Source: Verrucomicrobiaceae bacterium
Lineage (GTDB): Bacteria; Verrucomicrobiota; Verrucomicrobiia; Verrucomicrobiales; Verrucomicrobiaceae
DNA: 64,000 nt
Direction of reading: 5' to 3'
NCBI GenBank assembly: GCA_947466075.1
Contig: CANIBP010000023.1
Location: 19,148-83,147, forward strand
In this document: positions 44,813 to 54,505 of the stretch, one piece after another
How positions within the stretch are numbered: position 1 is the stretch's first letter
Layout of the letters: each line of letters begins with the position of its first letter
Notes under the pieces: model-generated
The model's input: the letters and a program-made list of their open reading frames with translations, nothing else
What the model was told of the DNA's origin: nothing
Database searches by the model: none
Translations under genes and position numbers: made by a program

Positions 44813-46273
44813 TCACTTGATCCCCGGCATCAGCTTCGTGATCCAGCGGGCCAGCAGCAGTAACACCAACCCGGAAATTCCAGCCGTGACAGCTACGTCC
44901 ATGAATCGAGCGGGCATTTGTGCCGTGGCGTCGCCAGTAACATTACCTGCAAGTATGCCCGCAAGAATATCTCCCAACGAACTGCCCAAAAACCAGACAC
45001 CCATCATCTGACCCGTGAGTCGTGGCGGAGAAAGCTTCGTCACAGCACTCAATCCAACCGGACTGATGAAAAGCTCTCCCAACGTGTGCAGAACAACGAC
45101 GGACAGCAGCCACGTCGGCCAAACCGGCCCAGTGCTCAACGCATATCGTGCTGCCATTGCCGCGACTACAAAACCCAGCGCTAGCATGAGCAGTGACCAC
45201 GAAACCTTGGTCGTCAGCGAAGGAGAACGCCCTCGCTTTGACAGCCACGCCCACAGAAAAGCGATCACAGGAGCCAGCGCGATGACACAAAGTGGATTGA
45301 GCGCCTGAATCCAACTCGCCGGCATCTCCCACGAACCGAACTGCCGGACAGTGAATCGCTCTGCAAAGATGCTAAACGAAGACCCGACCTGTTCAAAGCC
45401 AGCCCAGAACAACGCTGATGCCAGAAACAGCACGAGAATAACCACCAGCCTTTTCTTCTCGACCAAATCGAGCCCAGCAAACAAGAACGCCCAAAGGAAA
45501 TACAGTAGCGCCACACCGGCGATAAACCACGCAGTGCTGTGGGCAAACTTGAGTGCGTCGATTTGAATGATGCCGCTCACCGCAAACACGACCAGCACCA
45601 CCACGACCGCCAGCGACACCCACAGCAGCATCCATTCACGCCGCACATTCTGACCTGCATGGACCACACGCTCGCCAATGTGCGACACATGTTTATTTGT
45701 GAGTTTGAACTGCACCAGACCGAGAAACATCCCCACAGCCGCCGCTGAAAAGCCCCAGCGCCAGCCAACTTCTTCACCCAGCCAGCCGCATAGCACCTGC
45801 CCGAGAAAGGCACCAAGATTGATACCCATATAGAACAGCGTGAAGCCCGCATCCCGCCGCGCACCACCTTCGGGATAAAGTTGGCCCACCAACGCACTCA
45901 TGTTCGATTTCAGCAGTCCCGAACCGAATGCCACGAGAATCAATCCGACGAAAAACGCCTCTGTGCGGTGAATTCCGAGCACGACATGCCCAATGGCAAT
46001 AACAACACCCCCCCACCACACCGCACCTTTTGCTCCCAGTAATCGGTCCCCCACCCACCCGCCTGGCAGTGCCGTCATATACACCAATGCAGTGTAGAGA
46101 CCGTAGATGGCAGCGGCCATTTCATCCGTCAGTCCCATGCCGCCGCGTTGCACCTCCGCCACCATGTAAAGCACCAGCAGTGCCCGCATGCCGTAGTAGC
46201 TGAAGCGTTCCCACATTTCTGTGAAGAACAGCGTGTAGATGCCGCGTGGGTGGCCGGTGGGTTCGGAAGTCAT
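44813..46273 (-). CDS. POT-family proton-dependent oligopeptide transporter
   Basis: The 486-residue MFS protein has the POT N-terminal motif in TLFFTEMWERFSYYGMRALL (the ExxER-type proton/peptide signature). It also has RDAGFTLFYMGINLGAFLG, the PTR2 family signature region, and FISPVGLSAVTKLSPPRLTG near the C terminus. Around 13-14 membrane helices can be picked out. It should import di- and tripeptides with protons at the inner membrane. It is the next minus-strand gene after dnaX, with 53 bp between dnaX stop and its start. Confidence 0.9.
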   Translation of the reverse strand: MTSEPTGHPRGIYTLFFTEMWERFSYYGMRALLVLYMVAEVQRGGMGLTDEMAAAIYGLYTALVYMTALPGGWVGDRLLGAKGAVWWGGVVIAIGHVVLGIHRTEAFFVGLILVAFGSGLLKSNMSALVGQLYPEGGARRDAGFTLFYMGINLGAFLGQVLCGWLGEEVGWRWGFSAAAVGMFLGLVQFKLTNKHVSHIGERVVHAGQNVRREWMLLWVSLAVVVVLVVFAVSGIIQIDALKFAHSTAWFIAGVALLYFLWAFLFAGLDLVEKKRLVVILVLFLASALFWAGFEQVGSSFSIFAERFTVRQFGSWEMPASWIQALNPLCVIALAPVIAFLWAWLSKRGRSPSLTTKVSWSLLMLALGFVVAAMAARYALSTGPVWPTWLLSVVVLHTLGELFISPVGLSAVTKLSPPRLTGQMMGVWFLGSSLGDILAGILAGNVTGDATAQMPARFMDVAVTAGISGLVLLLLARWITKLMPGIK

Positions 46274-46326
46274 AAGGTAAGAAGTCCGCCATCCAAGACG
46301 GCATTCCCCAAAACGCCAATGGTTCC

Positions 46327-48141
46327 TCAGCCAGTGGGCACTAGCTTCGCCTTGAACTTCACCATCGCACTTTGGATCAGCGGATCGTTGTAAAAGTCAT
46401 CGTTCGCCTTGGCAGGCGCGGGTTCTTCCGGTGCCGCTGGTTTCTTCGCTTCGTCCTTCGGCGCTGCTTTAGCCTCCACCTTCGGTATGGGCACTGGCTT
46501 GGCAGCAGGTGGCGGCTCGTCCATTAATCCCAGCCCGATCTCGGAAAACGCAGGCGGCTTCAAATTCGCATCCAGCACGAACTCAAATTTCATCGCCTTG
46601 CCCATGAGTTCCTCGGCCAGTGATTCGAGAAAACTCACCTGCGCAGGCCGCAGCAAGCTATCGCGGGCAAAACTTTCCGTCGGCGGAAAGCCCACCTTGA
46701 TCACGTTGCGCGTGATGCCGAGCATGGAGCCAACTTGCAGCCATGAAACCGCCAAAGGTCTGCGCTCCTGCATGGTGGCAATGAGTTGCGGCCAGAACTC
46801 CGCTTCGCTGACAGCTTCTCGCGTTTCAGGCACTGCTTCCTCCAATGGAGCGAGTACTTGAACTGTAGCCGCAGGCTCCGGCACCTTCTGCGCCACAGGA
46901 ACCGGTGGTTCTTCACGCACCACGGCAGGCTGCGGCTTCGCGGGTTCAACGGTGCGGCGCACCAAAGCGGCAGGTTGCGGCCTCTGTGCCATTTTGGGCA
47001 GGGCCGCAGTGCTGCCGCCATCCAGTGCATCAATCACATCGCTGATCGAAACCTCATTCAAGCTCTGCACCGCAGCGATCACGCCGAGTTCAAAGTGCAG
47101 CCGCTTATTGCTGGCCCAGCGCATGCGCGCGTCCACCTCCGCCAGACCATCAACGATGCGCAGCAGTTGCTCCGTGCTTGCCGCCGCTGCTTGTGCCACG
47201 ACTTCTTCAGCCACTTCAGGGCTCAAATCTTCCGCTGCGGCCTCAGGGTCAGCTTGCTGCACCAAGAGCGTGCGAAAATGCTGAATCAGATCCCCCAGGA
47301 AGCGCCCCAGTTCCTTACCGGCTTCGTTTTGCTCATAAACCGCACGCAACGCACCAACGGTGTCGCTTTCGAGAATGTGCCGCGCCAGTTGCGCGACCGC
47401 TTCGCCCGAAGTGAAACCAAACACGTCCAGCACGTCCTGCTCGGTGATGTGCTCGCCACAGAATGCCACGAGCTGGTCCAGCATCGACTGCGCATCGCGC
47501 ATCCCGCCTTCAGCGCCTTTGCCGATCGCATAGGCTGCCTTCTCATCTAGATTTACCTTCTCCAGCTTCGCAATGTGCAGCAGGTGCTTAGCGATTACCG
47601 CATTCGGAATGCGGCGCAGGTCGAAGCGCTGACAGCGGCTGATGATCGTCGGCAGGATCTTGTTCGGCTCCGTCGTGGCAAAGATGAACTTCACATGCTC
47701 CGGTGGTTCTTCGAGCGTCTTGAGCAGCGCATTGAAGGCCCCCGTCGTCAGCATGTGGACCTCGTCGATGTAGTAGATTTTGTAGCGGCAGCGCGACGGG
47801 GCATACTTCACGTTGTCTCGCAGCTCGCGCACCTGCTCTACACCGTTATTGCTCGCACCGTCGATCTCCAGCACGTCCATGCAGCGCCCTTCGGCGATCT
47901 CGATGCACAGCTCGTCATTCGGATCGAAATCAATGCTCGGCCCTTCCTTGCAGCACAGCGCCTTGGCAAAAATACGCGCCGTGGAGGTTTTCCCCGTGCC
48001 ACGCGGTCCCACGAACAAATAGGCATGTGCCAGCCGCTTCTTCTCGATGGCGTTTCTCAACGTTCGCACGACATGATCCTGTCCGAGCACGTCTGCGAAA
48101 GTCTGGGGGCGGTATTTGCGGGCAAAAACTTGGTAACTCAC
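46327..48141 (-). CDS. dnaX: DNA polymerase III subunit gamma/tau
   Basis: A 604-residue clamp-loader ATPase. MSYQVFARKYRPQTFADVLG opens it; Walker A is GPRGTGKTS (K51), with zinc-module cysteines near CCKEGPS and LCIEIAEGRC. KIYYIDEVHMLTTGAFNALL is Walker B, and FATTEPNKILPTIISRCQRF is sensor 1. The C-terminal third is Pro/Ala-rich with a Lys-rich end, the tau-type tail. I did not see an obvious A-rich slippery site. It is divergent from the radical SAM gene with 89 bp between starts. Confidence 0.93.
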   Translation of the reverse strand: MSYQVFARKYRPQTFADVLGQDHVVRTLRNAIEKKRLAHAYLFVGPRGTGKTSTARIFAKALCCKEGPSIDFDPNDELCIEIAEGRCMDVLEIDGASNNGVEQVRELRDNVKYAPSRCRYKIYYIDEVHMLTTGAFNALLKTLEEPPEHVKFIFATTEPNKILPTIISRCQRFDLRRIPNAVIAKHLLHIAKLEKVNLDEKAAYAIGKGAEGGMRDAQSMLDQLVAFCGEHITEQDVLDVFGFTSGEAVAQLARHILESDTVGALRAVYEQNEAGKELGRFLGDLIQHFRTLLVQQADPEAAAEDLSPEVAEEVVAQAAAASTEQLLRIVDGLAEVDARMRWASNKRLHFELGVIAAVQSLNEVSISDVIDALDGGSTAALPKMAQRPQPAALVRRTVEPAKPQPAVVREEPPVPVAQKVPEPAATVQVLAPLEEAVPETREAVSEAEFWPQLIATMQERRPLAVSWLQVGSMLGITRNVIKVGFPPTESFARDSLLRPAQVSFLESLAEELMGKAMKFEFVLDANLKPPAFSEIGLGLMDEPPPAAKPVPIPKVEAKAAPKDEAKKPAAPEEPAPAKANDDFYNDPLIQSAMVKFKAKLVPTG

Positions 48142-48230
48142 CCGTTCAGACTAACGAAGCGTATTCTGGAAGCCACCGGAACTTTGAACTTGCCGCTTTA
48201 AACTCGAAACTTTACCCCCATCATGCCACC

Positions 48231-49439
48231 ATGCTCTTTTCCCTGACCTCCCGCATCCTCCAAACCGTCGATCCGCTCTGTCTAGCGAAGATCGGCTGGA
48301 ATTTCGGCTACAAAGGGGCGCGTTCGGTCATGCTGCACAAGCAGCGCATGAAGCAGGGCCAGTATTTTCCGCCATTCTTCTACATTTCCATCCTCAACTC
48401 CTGCAACCTCCGCTGCCAAGGCTGCTGGGTGGATGTGGATAAGCCGCGTGAGTCGCTCAATCTCGATGAGCTCAACAAGATCGTGAACGACGCCAAACGG
48501 CGCGGAAACTCTTTCTTCGGCATCCTCGGCGGCGAACCCTTCATGCATCCCGAGCTGTTCGATTTTCTCTCGATGCACCCGGATGCTTTCTTCCAGGTCT
48601 TCACCAACGGCCAGATGATCACTGAGAAAGCCGCTACCACCATGCGCAAGCTCGGCAACATCACGCCGCTCGTCAGCATCGAAGGCACCGAGATCGTCAG
48701 CAACGAGCGTCGCGGCAATAAAGACGTGCTCACCCGCACGTTGCGCGGCCTGCAAAACTGCATTGATGCCAAAGTGCTCACCGGCGTGGCCACAAGCCTT
48801 TGCAAAACGAACATCGACGACCTCCTCACCGAGTCCTGGCTGCGTAAACTCATCGACATGGGCGTGCATTACGCCTGGTATCACACCTACCGCCCAGTGG
48901 GACCGAAGATCAGCGCCGATCTCGCTCTCACGCCCGATCAAATCACTCAGGTGCGCAAATTCGTCGTCAACATGCGCGCCAAGATGCCCATCGCCATCGT
49001 CGATGCCTACTACGACCACAACGGCCAGGCCCTCTGCCCCATGGCCAACGGCATCAGCCATCACATCAGCCCCACCGGCGCCATCGAGCCCTGCCCAATC
49101 ATCCAGTTCGCCAAAGAAAGCGTCCGCACCAACGAAGATCTCTTCGATGTCTTTACCAAGAGCGAGTTCCTCCGCGACTTCCGCAACATCGCTTCATCCA
49201 ACACGCGTGGCTGCATCGTTCTCGAACGTCCCGACCTCGTCAAAGCCGTCGTCACCAAGCACACCGCCAAAGACTCCACCATCCGCCAAACCGCCATGGC
49301 CGAGATCGAAAGCATGACCCCGCGCACCAGCCAATGGCGCGAAGGCGAGGAGATCCCCGAGAAGCACTGGATGTACTGGCTCGCTAAGAAATTTTTCTTC
49401 AACGACTTTGGGGTGTACCAAAATTTGAAGGCTAAGTAG
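48231..49439 (+). CDS. radical SAM protein with SPASM-like C-terminal region
   Basis: A 402-residue protein from the ATG at 48231. The SAM [4Fe-4S] motif is CNLRCQGCW, after YISILNS. The GGEP-type motif appears as ILGGEPFMHPELF and the ribose region as VSIEGTEI. Cysteines near ALCPMANGISHH and AIEPCPIIQF look like a SPASM-type auxiliary site, with a third in TRGCIV. The reaction is unknown; HpnH-type and SPASM maturases are related. No peptide precursor gene is obvious beside it. Longer frames toward 48027 overlap dnaX. Confidence 0.8.
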   Translation: MLFSLTSRILQTVDPLCLAKIGWNFGYKGARSVMLHKQRMKQGQYFPPFFYISILNSCNLRCQGCWVDVDKPRESLNLDELNKIVNDAKRRGNSFFGILGGEPFMHPELFDFLSMHPDAFFQVFTNGQMITEKAATTMRKLGNITPLVSIEGTEIVSNERRGNKDVLTRTLRGLQNCIDAKVLTGVATSLCKTNIDDLLTESWLRKLIDMGVHYAWYHTYRPVGPKISADLALTPDQITQVRKFVVNMRAKMPIAIVDAYYDHNGQALCPMANGISHHISPTGAIEPCPIIQFAKESVRTNEDLFDVFTKSEFLRDFRNIASSNTRGCIVLERPDLVKAVVTKHTAKDSTIRQTAMAEIESMTPRTSQWREGEEIPEKHWMYWLAKKFFFNDFGVYQNLKAK

Positions 49440-49443
49440 TCGC

Positions 49444-50304
49444 TCAGCGCACGATCTTCGGCGCGATCTGGAGACAGCGCAGTCTACCATCCTGCAACCA
49501 GCCGCTATCGTTGCGCACGATGACGCGCAGTGTCTTCGGCGGTTTATCTCCAAGGTAGGCATCAGCTTTCGTCAGCGTGATCATGAGACTGCCGTCATCG
49601 TGGCGCTGAATGAGTTGCGGCTTGTCAGTGTCGAACCAACCGTCTTCCGTGAAGACGATGATCTTGTCGGCCTCACGCTGACTTTTGCTGAGGCGTGCCT
49701 CAGCGGTGGCAGCTTTGAGCATCAGCGTGATGATTTGGCCTGTTTCGCTCGCGGTGGCAGTCCAGGCATCGCTGGATAATTCGACACGTGCACGTTCTTC
49801 GTCGAGCAGCTTGTGCCACCTGCTGTTCAGTTCAGCGGTTTCAGCGACAGGCAAAGTGAGGCTGAGTTCCATCGACCCGGGATGGCAGGAATTGCCGCAG
49901 CACATCCATGAAGCGGTGCCGGTGAGGGTGAGGGATTCGCCGACCTTCAGATTTGCAGGCGGAGTCAGTTCGGTGCGCAGCATCACATCGCGATCAAAGC
50001 CCTGCGCTTTGATCTTAAACATCAGAGTGCGCTCGGGCTCGGGATAAACAAGTTCGCCGACCTTCCAGCCTTTCGGTAAACTCCACTTCATCTGCGTCGG
50101 CACGCCGACGATGCCGGGGAAACGCCAGTAGGTGTGTGCGCCGCGATCATGCTGGAGATAGAGGCCGACGGTGAAGGGTTTACCGGGAACGATGGCGGTT
50201 TGTTCGGAGACGAGTTGGAGTTTGAGACCGGTTTGGGCCTTCGTCGCGAAGGGCAGAGAGCAAAGAGTGAAGAGAAACAGTCTGAGCAGTAAACGGACAT
50301 GCAT
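49444..50304 (-). CDS. exported DsbD N-terminal-like domain protein
   Basis: A 286-residue product with a signal peptide (MHVRLLLRLFLFTLCSLPFA). GAHTYWRFPGIVGVPTQMKW is the typical opening of the DsbD/ScsB alpha domain, followed by PKGWKVGELVYPEPER and the cysteine-bearing SWMCCGNSCHPG. DsbD proteins use this periplasmic domain to pass electrons to clients, but the transmembrane and thioredoxin parts are absent here. It is not obviously truncated: the frame ends cleanly. Partner proteins elsewhere would be needed. It converges on the radical SAM gene. Confidence 0.78.
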   Translation of the reverse strand: MHVRLLLRLFLFTLCSLPFATKAQTGLKLQLVSEQTAIVPGKPFTVGLYLQHDRGAHTYWRFPGIVGVPTQMKWSLPKGWKVGELVYPEPERTLMFKIKAQGFDRDVMLRTELTPPANLKVGESLTLTGTASWMCCGNSCHPGSMELSLTLPVAETAELNSRWHKLLDEERARVELSSDAWTATASETGQIITLMLKAATAEARLSKSQREADKIIVFTEDGWFDTDKPQLIQRHDDGSLMITLTKADAYLGDKPPKTLRVIVRNDSGWLQDGRLRCLQIAPKIVR

Positions 50305-50399
50305 ACATTGTAAAAGAGACACGAGAGGAGGCTCAGGCAAACGATTCCAAAGATCGGAGGCAAAGTTGCCAACTCAGGCACTGCGAAGGTGGCGGATTT

Positions 50400-50618
50400 T
50401 CATTTCACCGCCTCAAGAATCTCTTTCTTGGCGTCTTCCCACTCGATGAACTTGGCCGTTCCAGCCGCCACGGCCTCCTCACGCACATCCAGCACCTCTT
50501 TCTGCCATGCCGGCACATCGAGATCAGCCTCGGCGGCGGAGATGTCGTCCCACAATGCTTCCATGACAAAAAGCTTCTCCCGCAAAGGCATTTGATGCAG
50601 GGCTTGGAGCGAGATCAT
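50400..50618 (-). CDS. orphan addiction-module antitoxin, Unstab_antitox family
   Basis: A 72-residue protein with the same layout as the antitoxin at 9116-9355: QALHQMPLREKLFVMEALW, then PAWQKEVLDVREEAVAAG and the closing W-E-DAKKEILEAVK. No toxin gene fits on either side: the gap below is 95 bp and the gap above 31 bp. It may be a remnant or act on a distant toxin. It lies between the DsbD-like gene and asnS, all on the minus strand. Confidence 0.7.
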   Translation of the reverse strand: MISLQALHQMPLREKLFVMEALWDDISAAEADLDVPAWQKEVLDVREEAVAAGTAKFIEWEDAKKEILEAVK

Positions 50619-50649
50619 GGGCGGATGGTATTGGAAAACTGCTCAGAGG

Positions 50650-52014
50650 TCAATACGCCGCATGCCCCGGTGTGCGGGCAAAGGGAATGACGTCGCGGAT
50701 GTTGGGAACTCCTGTGACAAACATGAGCAGGCGTTCGAAGCCGAGACCGTAACCGGCGTGCGGGACGGTGCCGTAGCGGCGGAGGTCGGCGTACCAGGAG
50801 TAGTTCGCGGGATCGAGGTTCTGTTTGGCCATCAAGCCTTCGAGCACATCGAGCCGCTCCTCGCGCTGGCTCCCACCGACGATTTCGCCGATGCCGGGGA
50901 CGAGAAGGTCCATGGCGGCTGCGGTCTTACCGTCGTCGTTCTGGCGCATGTAGAAGGGTTTGATGTCCTTCGGGTAGTTGAAGATGGTGACGGGGCCTTT
51001 GACGTGTTCTTCGGCGAGGTAACGCTCGTGCTCGGTTTGCAGGCCTTCGCCCCACAAGACGGGGTTTTCGAATCTGCGTCCGCTCTTGAGCAGGATCTCG
51101 ACGGCGTCTGTGTAGCTGATGCGCTCGAAAGGCTTGGCGAGCGTTTGCTTGAGTCGCTCGATGAGGCCTTTGTCGATGAACTTGTTGAAGAACTCGAGTT
51201 CGTCGGGGCACTCGTCAAACATGGCCTGCACGAGGTAGCGCACCTGTTCTTCGGCCAGCGCCATGTCGGCAAAGAGATCGTAGAAGGCCATCTCGGGCTC
51301 GATCATCCAGAACTCGGCGGCGTGGCGCGTGGTGTTGCTGTTCTCGGCGCGGAAGGTGGGGCCAAAGGTGTAGATGTTGCCGAGAGCGCAGGCAAAGGCT
51401 TCGCCTTGAAGCTGGCCGCTGACGGTGAGGTAGGTAGGGCGGCCAAAGAAGTCCTGCTCAGGCTTCGTCGGTGTGTTGGGCTTCAAGGTCGTGACCTGAA
51501 ACATCTCCCCTGCCCCCTCGCAGTCGCTGCTGGTGATGATGGGCGTCTGCACATAGAAGAAGCCGCGCTCCTGGAAGAAGCGGTGCACCGCAAAGGCCAT
51601 CTTGCTGCGCACACGGAACACGCTGCCGAACAGATTCGTGCGCGGACGCAGATGCGCGATGGTGCGGAGGAATTCCGGTGTGTGGCCCTTCTTTTGCAGC
51701 GGATACGTCGCATCCGCTTCGCCGACGATGCGCAGTTCCTTCGCCTGCATCTCCCACTTCTGCCCGGCGGCGGGTGATGAGATCAAATCTCCCGTCACTT
51801 CGACTGACGCGCCGGTCAAAATGCGCGGCAGCAATTCAGCGGAGGCCAATCCGGCATCGACAACGACCTGCAGGCCTTTGAAGCACGAGCCGTCCGTGAT
51901 TTCGAGGAAAGAGCAGGCTTTAGAGTCACGCTTCGTGCGCACCCAGCCGCGTGCGATGATGTCGGAACGAGGCGAGGCGGAGTTTAGGAGGGTTTGGATG
52001 GTGTCGAGGGACAT
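50650..52014 (-). CDS. asnS: asparaginyl-tRNA synthetase
   Basis: From the ATG at 52014 ([10 protein letters not shown]) it has 454 residues, normal for AsnRS. An OB-fold anticodon domain ([19 protein letters not shown]) leads to the class II catalytic core with motif 2 in [20 protein letters not shown], and motif 3 as [15 protein letters not shown]. The EMAFYDL-type sequence in motif 2's tail distinguishes AsnRS from AspRS. A direct AsnRS implies that Asn-tRNA need not be made only by transamidation. A longer frame to 52059 lacks support. Confidence 0.94.
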   Translation of the reverse strand: MSLDTIQTLLNSASPRSDIIARGWVRTKRDSKACSFLEITDGSCFKGLQVVVDAGLASAELLPRILTGASVEVTGDLISSPAAGQKWEMQAKELRIVGEADATYPLQKKGHTPEFLRTIAHLRPRTNLFGSVFRVRSKMAFAVHRFFQERGFFYVQTPIITSSDCEGAGEMFQVTTLKPNTPTKPEQDFFGRPTYLTVSGQLQGEAFACALGNIYTFGPTFRAENSNTTRHAAEFWMIEPEMAFYDLFADMALAEEQVRYLVQAMFDECPDELEFFNKFIDKGLIERLKQTLAKPFERISYTDAVEILLKSGRRFENPVLWGEGLQTEHERYLAEEHVKGPVTIFNYPKDIKPFYMRQNDDGKTAAAMDLLVPGIGEIVGGSQREERLDVLEGLMAKQNLDPANYSWYADLRRYGTVPHAGYGLGFERLLMFVTGVPNIRDVIPFARTPGHAAY

Positions 52015-52064
52015 GAATTGAAAGCTACAAGCTGTGAGCGATGCATCAAGTGGCCCCAACCACT

Positions 52065-52949
52065 TTAAACATCACAAACCATCGCGGCATGCCGCAGCGC
52101 GAGGATGGGATCGTCCCAGGTGGGGATGAATTCGTGGGCGACGAAGTCGTGGTAGCCGATTTCGAGGAGGGCCTGCATGACGGCGGGGTAGTTGATCTCC
52201 TGGTGCTCGTCGAGTTCGCAGCGGCCGGGATTGCCGGCGGTGTGGATGTGGCCGATGTAGTCTTTGTGAATGCGCAGGCGGCGAATGATGTCGCCGTTCA
52301 TGATGCTGACGTGGTAGATGTCGAACAGGAGCTTGAAGTTGGGGCTGCCGATCTGCTTGATGAGATCGACGCAAAAGTCCACATCGTCGCCAAAGTAGCC
52401 GGGATGGCCTTTCATCGGGTGGGAGCTGTCGCGGGAGTTGAGGTGTTCGAGGACGAGGGTGATGCCTTTCTTCTCAGCATGCGGCACGACGACTTTCCAG
52501 GTGTCGAGGCAATCTTTGATGGCCTGCTCGCGATCCATGCCGTCGAACTTCATGCCGGTGAAGGTGATGACCTTTTTGCAGCCGACATCGGCGGCGACGT
52601 CGATGCCTTCGGTGAGCTTGGCGATGACTTCATCGCGAAACTTGGGGTTGCAGGGGCCGTTGGTAAAGCCGTGGCCGCTGACGAGGGAGATGTCGAGGCC
52701 GAGCGCCTTCACATCGGGGTAGTATTTGCGTTCGATGCCTTCGATGCCGACGAGACCAATTTCTTTGGCGTGCTTGGCGAGCACGAGGGTGTCCATGGGC
52801 TTCCAGCACCAGCCCATGAGGGTGTGCCGGATGCCTTTGTTTTTGATGACGTAGGCGGGATCAGCGGCGGCTTTGGCGATGGTTTGGGCGCTGAGGCGTG
52901 AGGCTGCGGTGGCGGCGAGTGCGGTGGTGAGGAAGTGGCGGCGGTTCAT
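52065..52949 (-). CDS. exported hydroxypyruvate isomerase-like TIM-barrel protein
   Basis: A 294-residue protein with an N-terminal export signal, [20 protein letters not shown], that resembles a Tat signal with one-residue deviation (RR followed by HFL). The body is a xylose-isomerase-like barrel similar to Hyi/OtnI: the two catalytic-type glutamates are in LVLEHLNS and FVAHEFIP, with [14 protein letters not shown] between them. An oxidoreductase/isomerase of sugar acids is likely; export is a feature of Verrucomicrobiota and Planctomycetes paralogs. It is 50 bp upstream of asnS on the same strand. Confidence 0.82.
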   Translation of the reverse strand: MNRRHFLTTALAATAASRLSAQTIAKAAADPAYVIKNKGIRHTLMGWCWKPMDTLVLAKHAKEIGLVGIEGIERKYYPDVKALGLDISLVSGHGFTNGPCNPKFRDEVIAKLTEGIDVAADVGCKKVITFTGMKFDGMDREQAIKDCLDTWKVVVPHAEKKGITLVLEHLNSRDSSHPMKGHPGYFGDDVDFCVDLIKQIGSPNFKLLFDIYHVSIMNGDIIRRLRIHKDYIGHIHTAGNPGRCELDEHQEINYPAVMQALLEIGYHDFVAHEFIPTWDDPILALRHAAMVCDV

Positions 52950-53015
52950 GGACTGAGTTTCAAGTTTAAGGTTTCATGTTTCAAGTTGAGCCGCGGGAGA
53001 GAACGTGGTGAAGGC

Positions 53016-54362
53016 TCACTTTCCTATGCAGAAGGTGGAAAAGATGACGTCGAGGATGCGTTCGACATCGACCTGGCCGATGACGTCGCCGATGGCCTGG
53101 AGGGCGTCGCGGATTTCGAGGGCGATGAATTCGGGGGCTTCGCCGCGTTCGAGGGCGGCCTTGGCGGCGAGCAGGCGCTCGGCGGCACGCTCGAAGGCTG
53201 CTTTGTGACGGGCGTTGATGGCGATGGGATGATCGGCGGCAAGGGGTCCGGCATGAGCGATGACGTCGCGAATGGCATCTCGCAGAGTTTCGATTCCTCT
53301 TCCGGTAAGGCAGGAGAGCGGGATAGACTTCGGTTCGGCGGGCCAGCTTGGGTGGAGGCCGAGATCGGCCTTGTTGAGGATGAGGATGCGGCGATTGGCG
53401 ATGGAATCGGGCAACGTGAGGCGCGAAGCAGCGGCTGCGGGCTGGCTGGCATCGACGACTTCGATGACGAGGTCGGCGCGGTCGAGTTCGCGTTCGGTGC
53501 GCTGGATGCCGACGCGCTCGATGTCGTCCCCAGCTTCGCGCAGACCTGCGGTATCGACGAGACGCAGTGGAATGCCATGCACCTGAATGATTTCCTCGAT
53601 GGTATCGCGTGTGGTGCCCGCCGTGGGGCTGACGATGGCACGCTCGAAGCCGAGCAGGACATTGAGCAGACTGCTTTTGCCGACATTCGGTGCGCCTGAA
53701 ATCACGGTGCGCGCCCCGTGTCGCAAGATGCGCCCCTGCTCGGAGGTGGCGATGAGTTTTTGCGCTCGTTCGAGTACGGCGTCGAGGCGCTGCATCAAGG
53801 CGGCGCCGGTTTCGGGTGAGATGTCTTCATCTGGGAAGTCGATGAAGGCCTCGATATGCGCGAGCACGGGAATGATCTCCTGCTGCATGGCGGTGGCCTC
53901 GCGGCCGATGGCGCCGCCGAGTTGCTCGTTCGCAGCGCGGAGAGCGAGGGTGCTTTGCGCGTGGATCAAATCCATCACGGCCTCGGCCTGCGTGAGATCC
54001 ATTTTGCCGTTCAAGAAGGCTCGCTGGGTAAATTCGCCAGGTTCTGCGGCACGCACACCGCAGGCAAGGAGACGATCTAGGACACGCTGCGTGACGAGAA
54101 CGCCGCCGTGGCCGTGGAACTCGATGACATCCTCGCCAGTGTAGCTGGCAGGGCCTTTGAAATGGAGCAGCAGGCCATGATCAAGCACGTTTCCGCTAGC
54201 ATCGACGACTTGAACGAGGTGCGCCTGCCGTGGTGTGAGTTTGGCAGGCAGTTTGAAAACTTGGGTGGCAAATTGCAACGCCTGCGGCCCAGAAACGCGT
54301 ACGACACTGATGGCGGCCTCACCGAGGGCGGTGGAGATGGCGGCGATGGTGTCGTAAAGCAT
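53016..54362 (-). CDS. mnmE: tRNA modification GTPase MnmE
   Basis: The 448-residue protein has the folate-binding N-terminal domain (IAAISTALGEAAISVVRVSG), a helical region and an inserted G domain. G1 is GAPNVGKSSLLN, G2 GTTRDTIEE, G3 DTAGLRE, G4 NKADL. The C terminus is FCIGK with the essential cysteine. With MnmG it puts carboxymethylaminomethyl on U34 of several tRNAs. The partner mnmG is not in the window. It is the first gene of the minus-strand run and divergent from the wecA-like gene. Confidence 0.95.
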   Translation of the reverse strand: MLYDTIAAISTALGEAAISVVRVSGPQALQFATQVFKLPAKLTPRQAHLVQVVDASGNVLDHGLLLHFKGPASYTGEDVIEFHGHGGVLVTQRVLDRLLACGVRAAEPGEFTQRAFLNGKMDLTQAEAVMDLIHAQSTLALRAANEQLGGAIGREATAMQQEIIPVLAHIEAFIDFPDEDISPETGAALMQRLDAVLERAQKLIATSEQGRILRHGARTVISGAPNVGKSSLLNVLLGFERAIVSPTAGTTRDTIEEIIQVHGIPLRLVDTAGLREAGDDIERVGIQRTERELDRADLVIEVVDASQPAAAASRLTLPDSIANRRILILNKADLGLHPSWPAEPKSIPLSCLTGRGIETLRDAIRDVIAHAGPLAADHPIAINARHKAAFERAAERLLAAKAALERGEAPEFIALEIRDALQAIGDVIGQVDVERILDVIFSTFCIGK

Positions 54363-54505
54363 CGTCGATGGTGAAAGCGGCAGGGTGAAAGTTCAAGAAG
54401 CGATATGGAAAGATGCAACCAACGAGTTCTTCCGCGCTGATTTGTTGAACGTTGATTTTGCAAGGTCTATGCTGCTTAACTTTCGAACCAGATCAACCAC
54501 AACGC

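Noticed and set aside
50617..51777. 386-codon open frame on the plus strand
   Set aside because: It is antisense to asnS and shows no domain; asnS is unambiguous.
52041..52901. 286-codon plus-strand frame
   Set aside because: It mirrors the exported isomerase gene and has repetitive Asp/Val/Ala-rich shadow composition.
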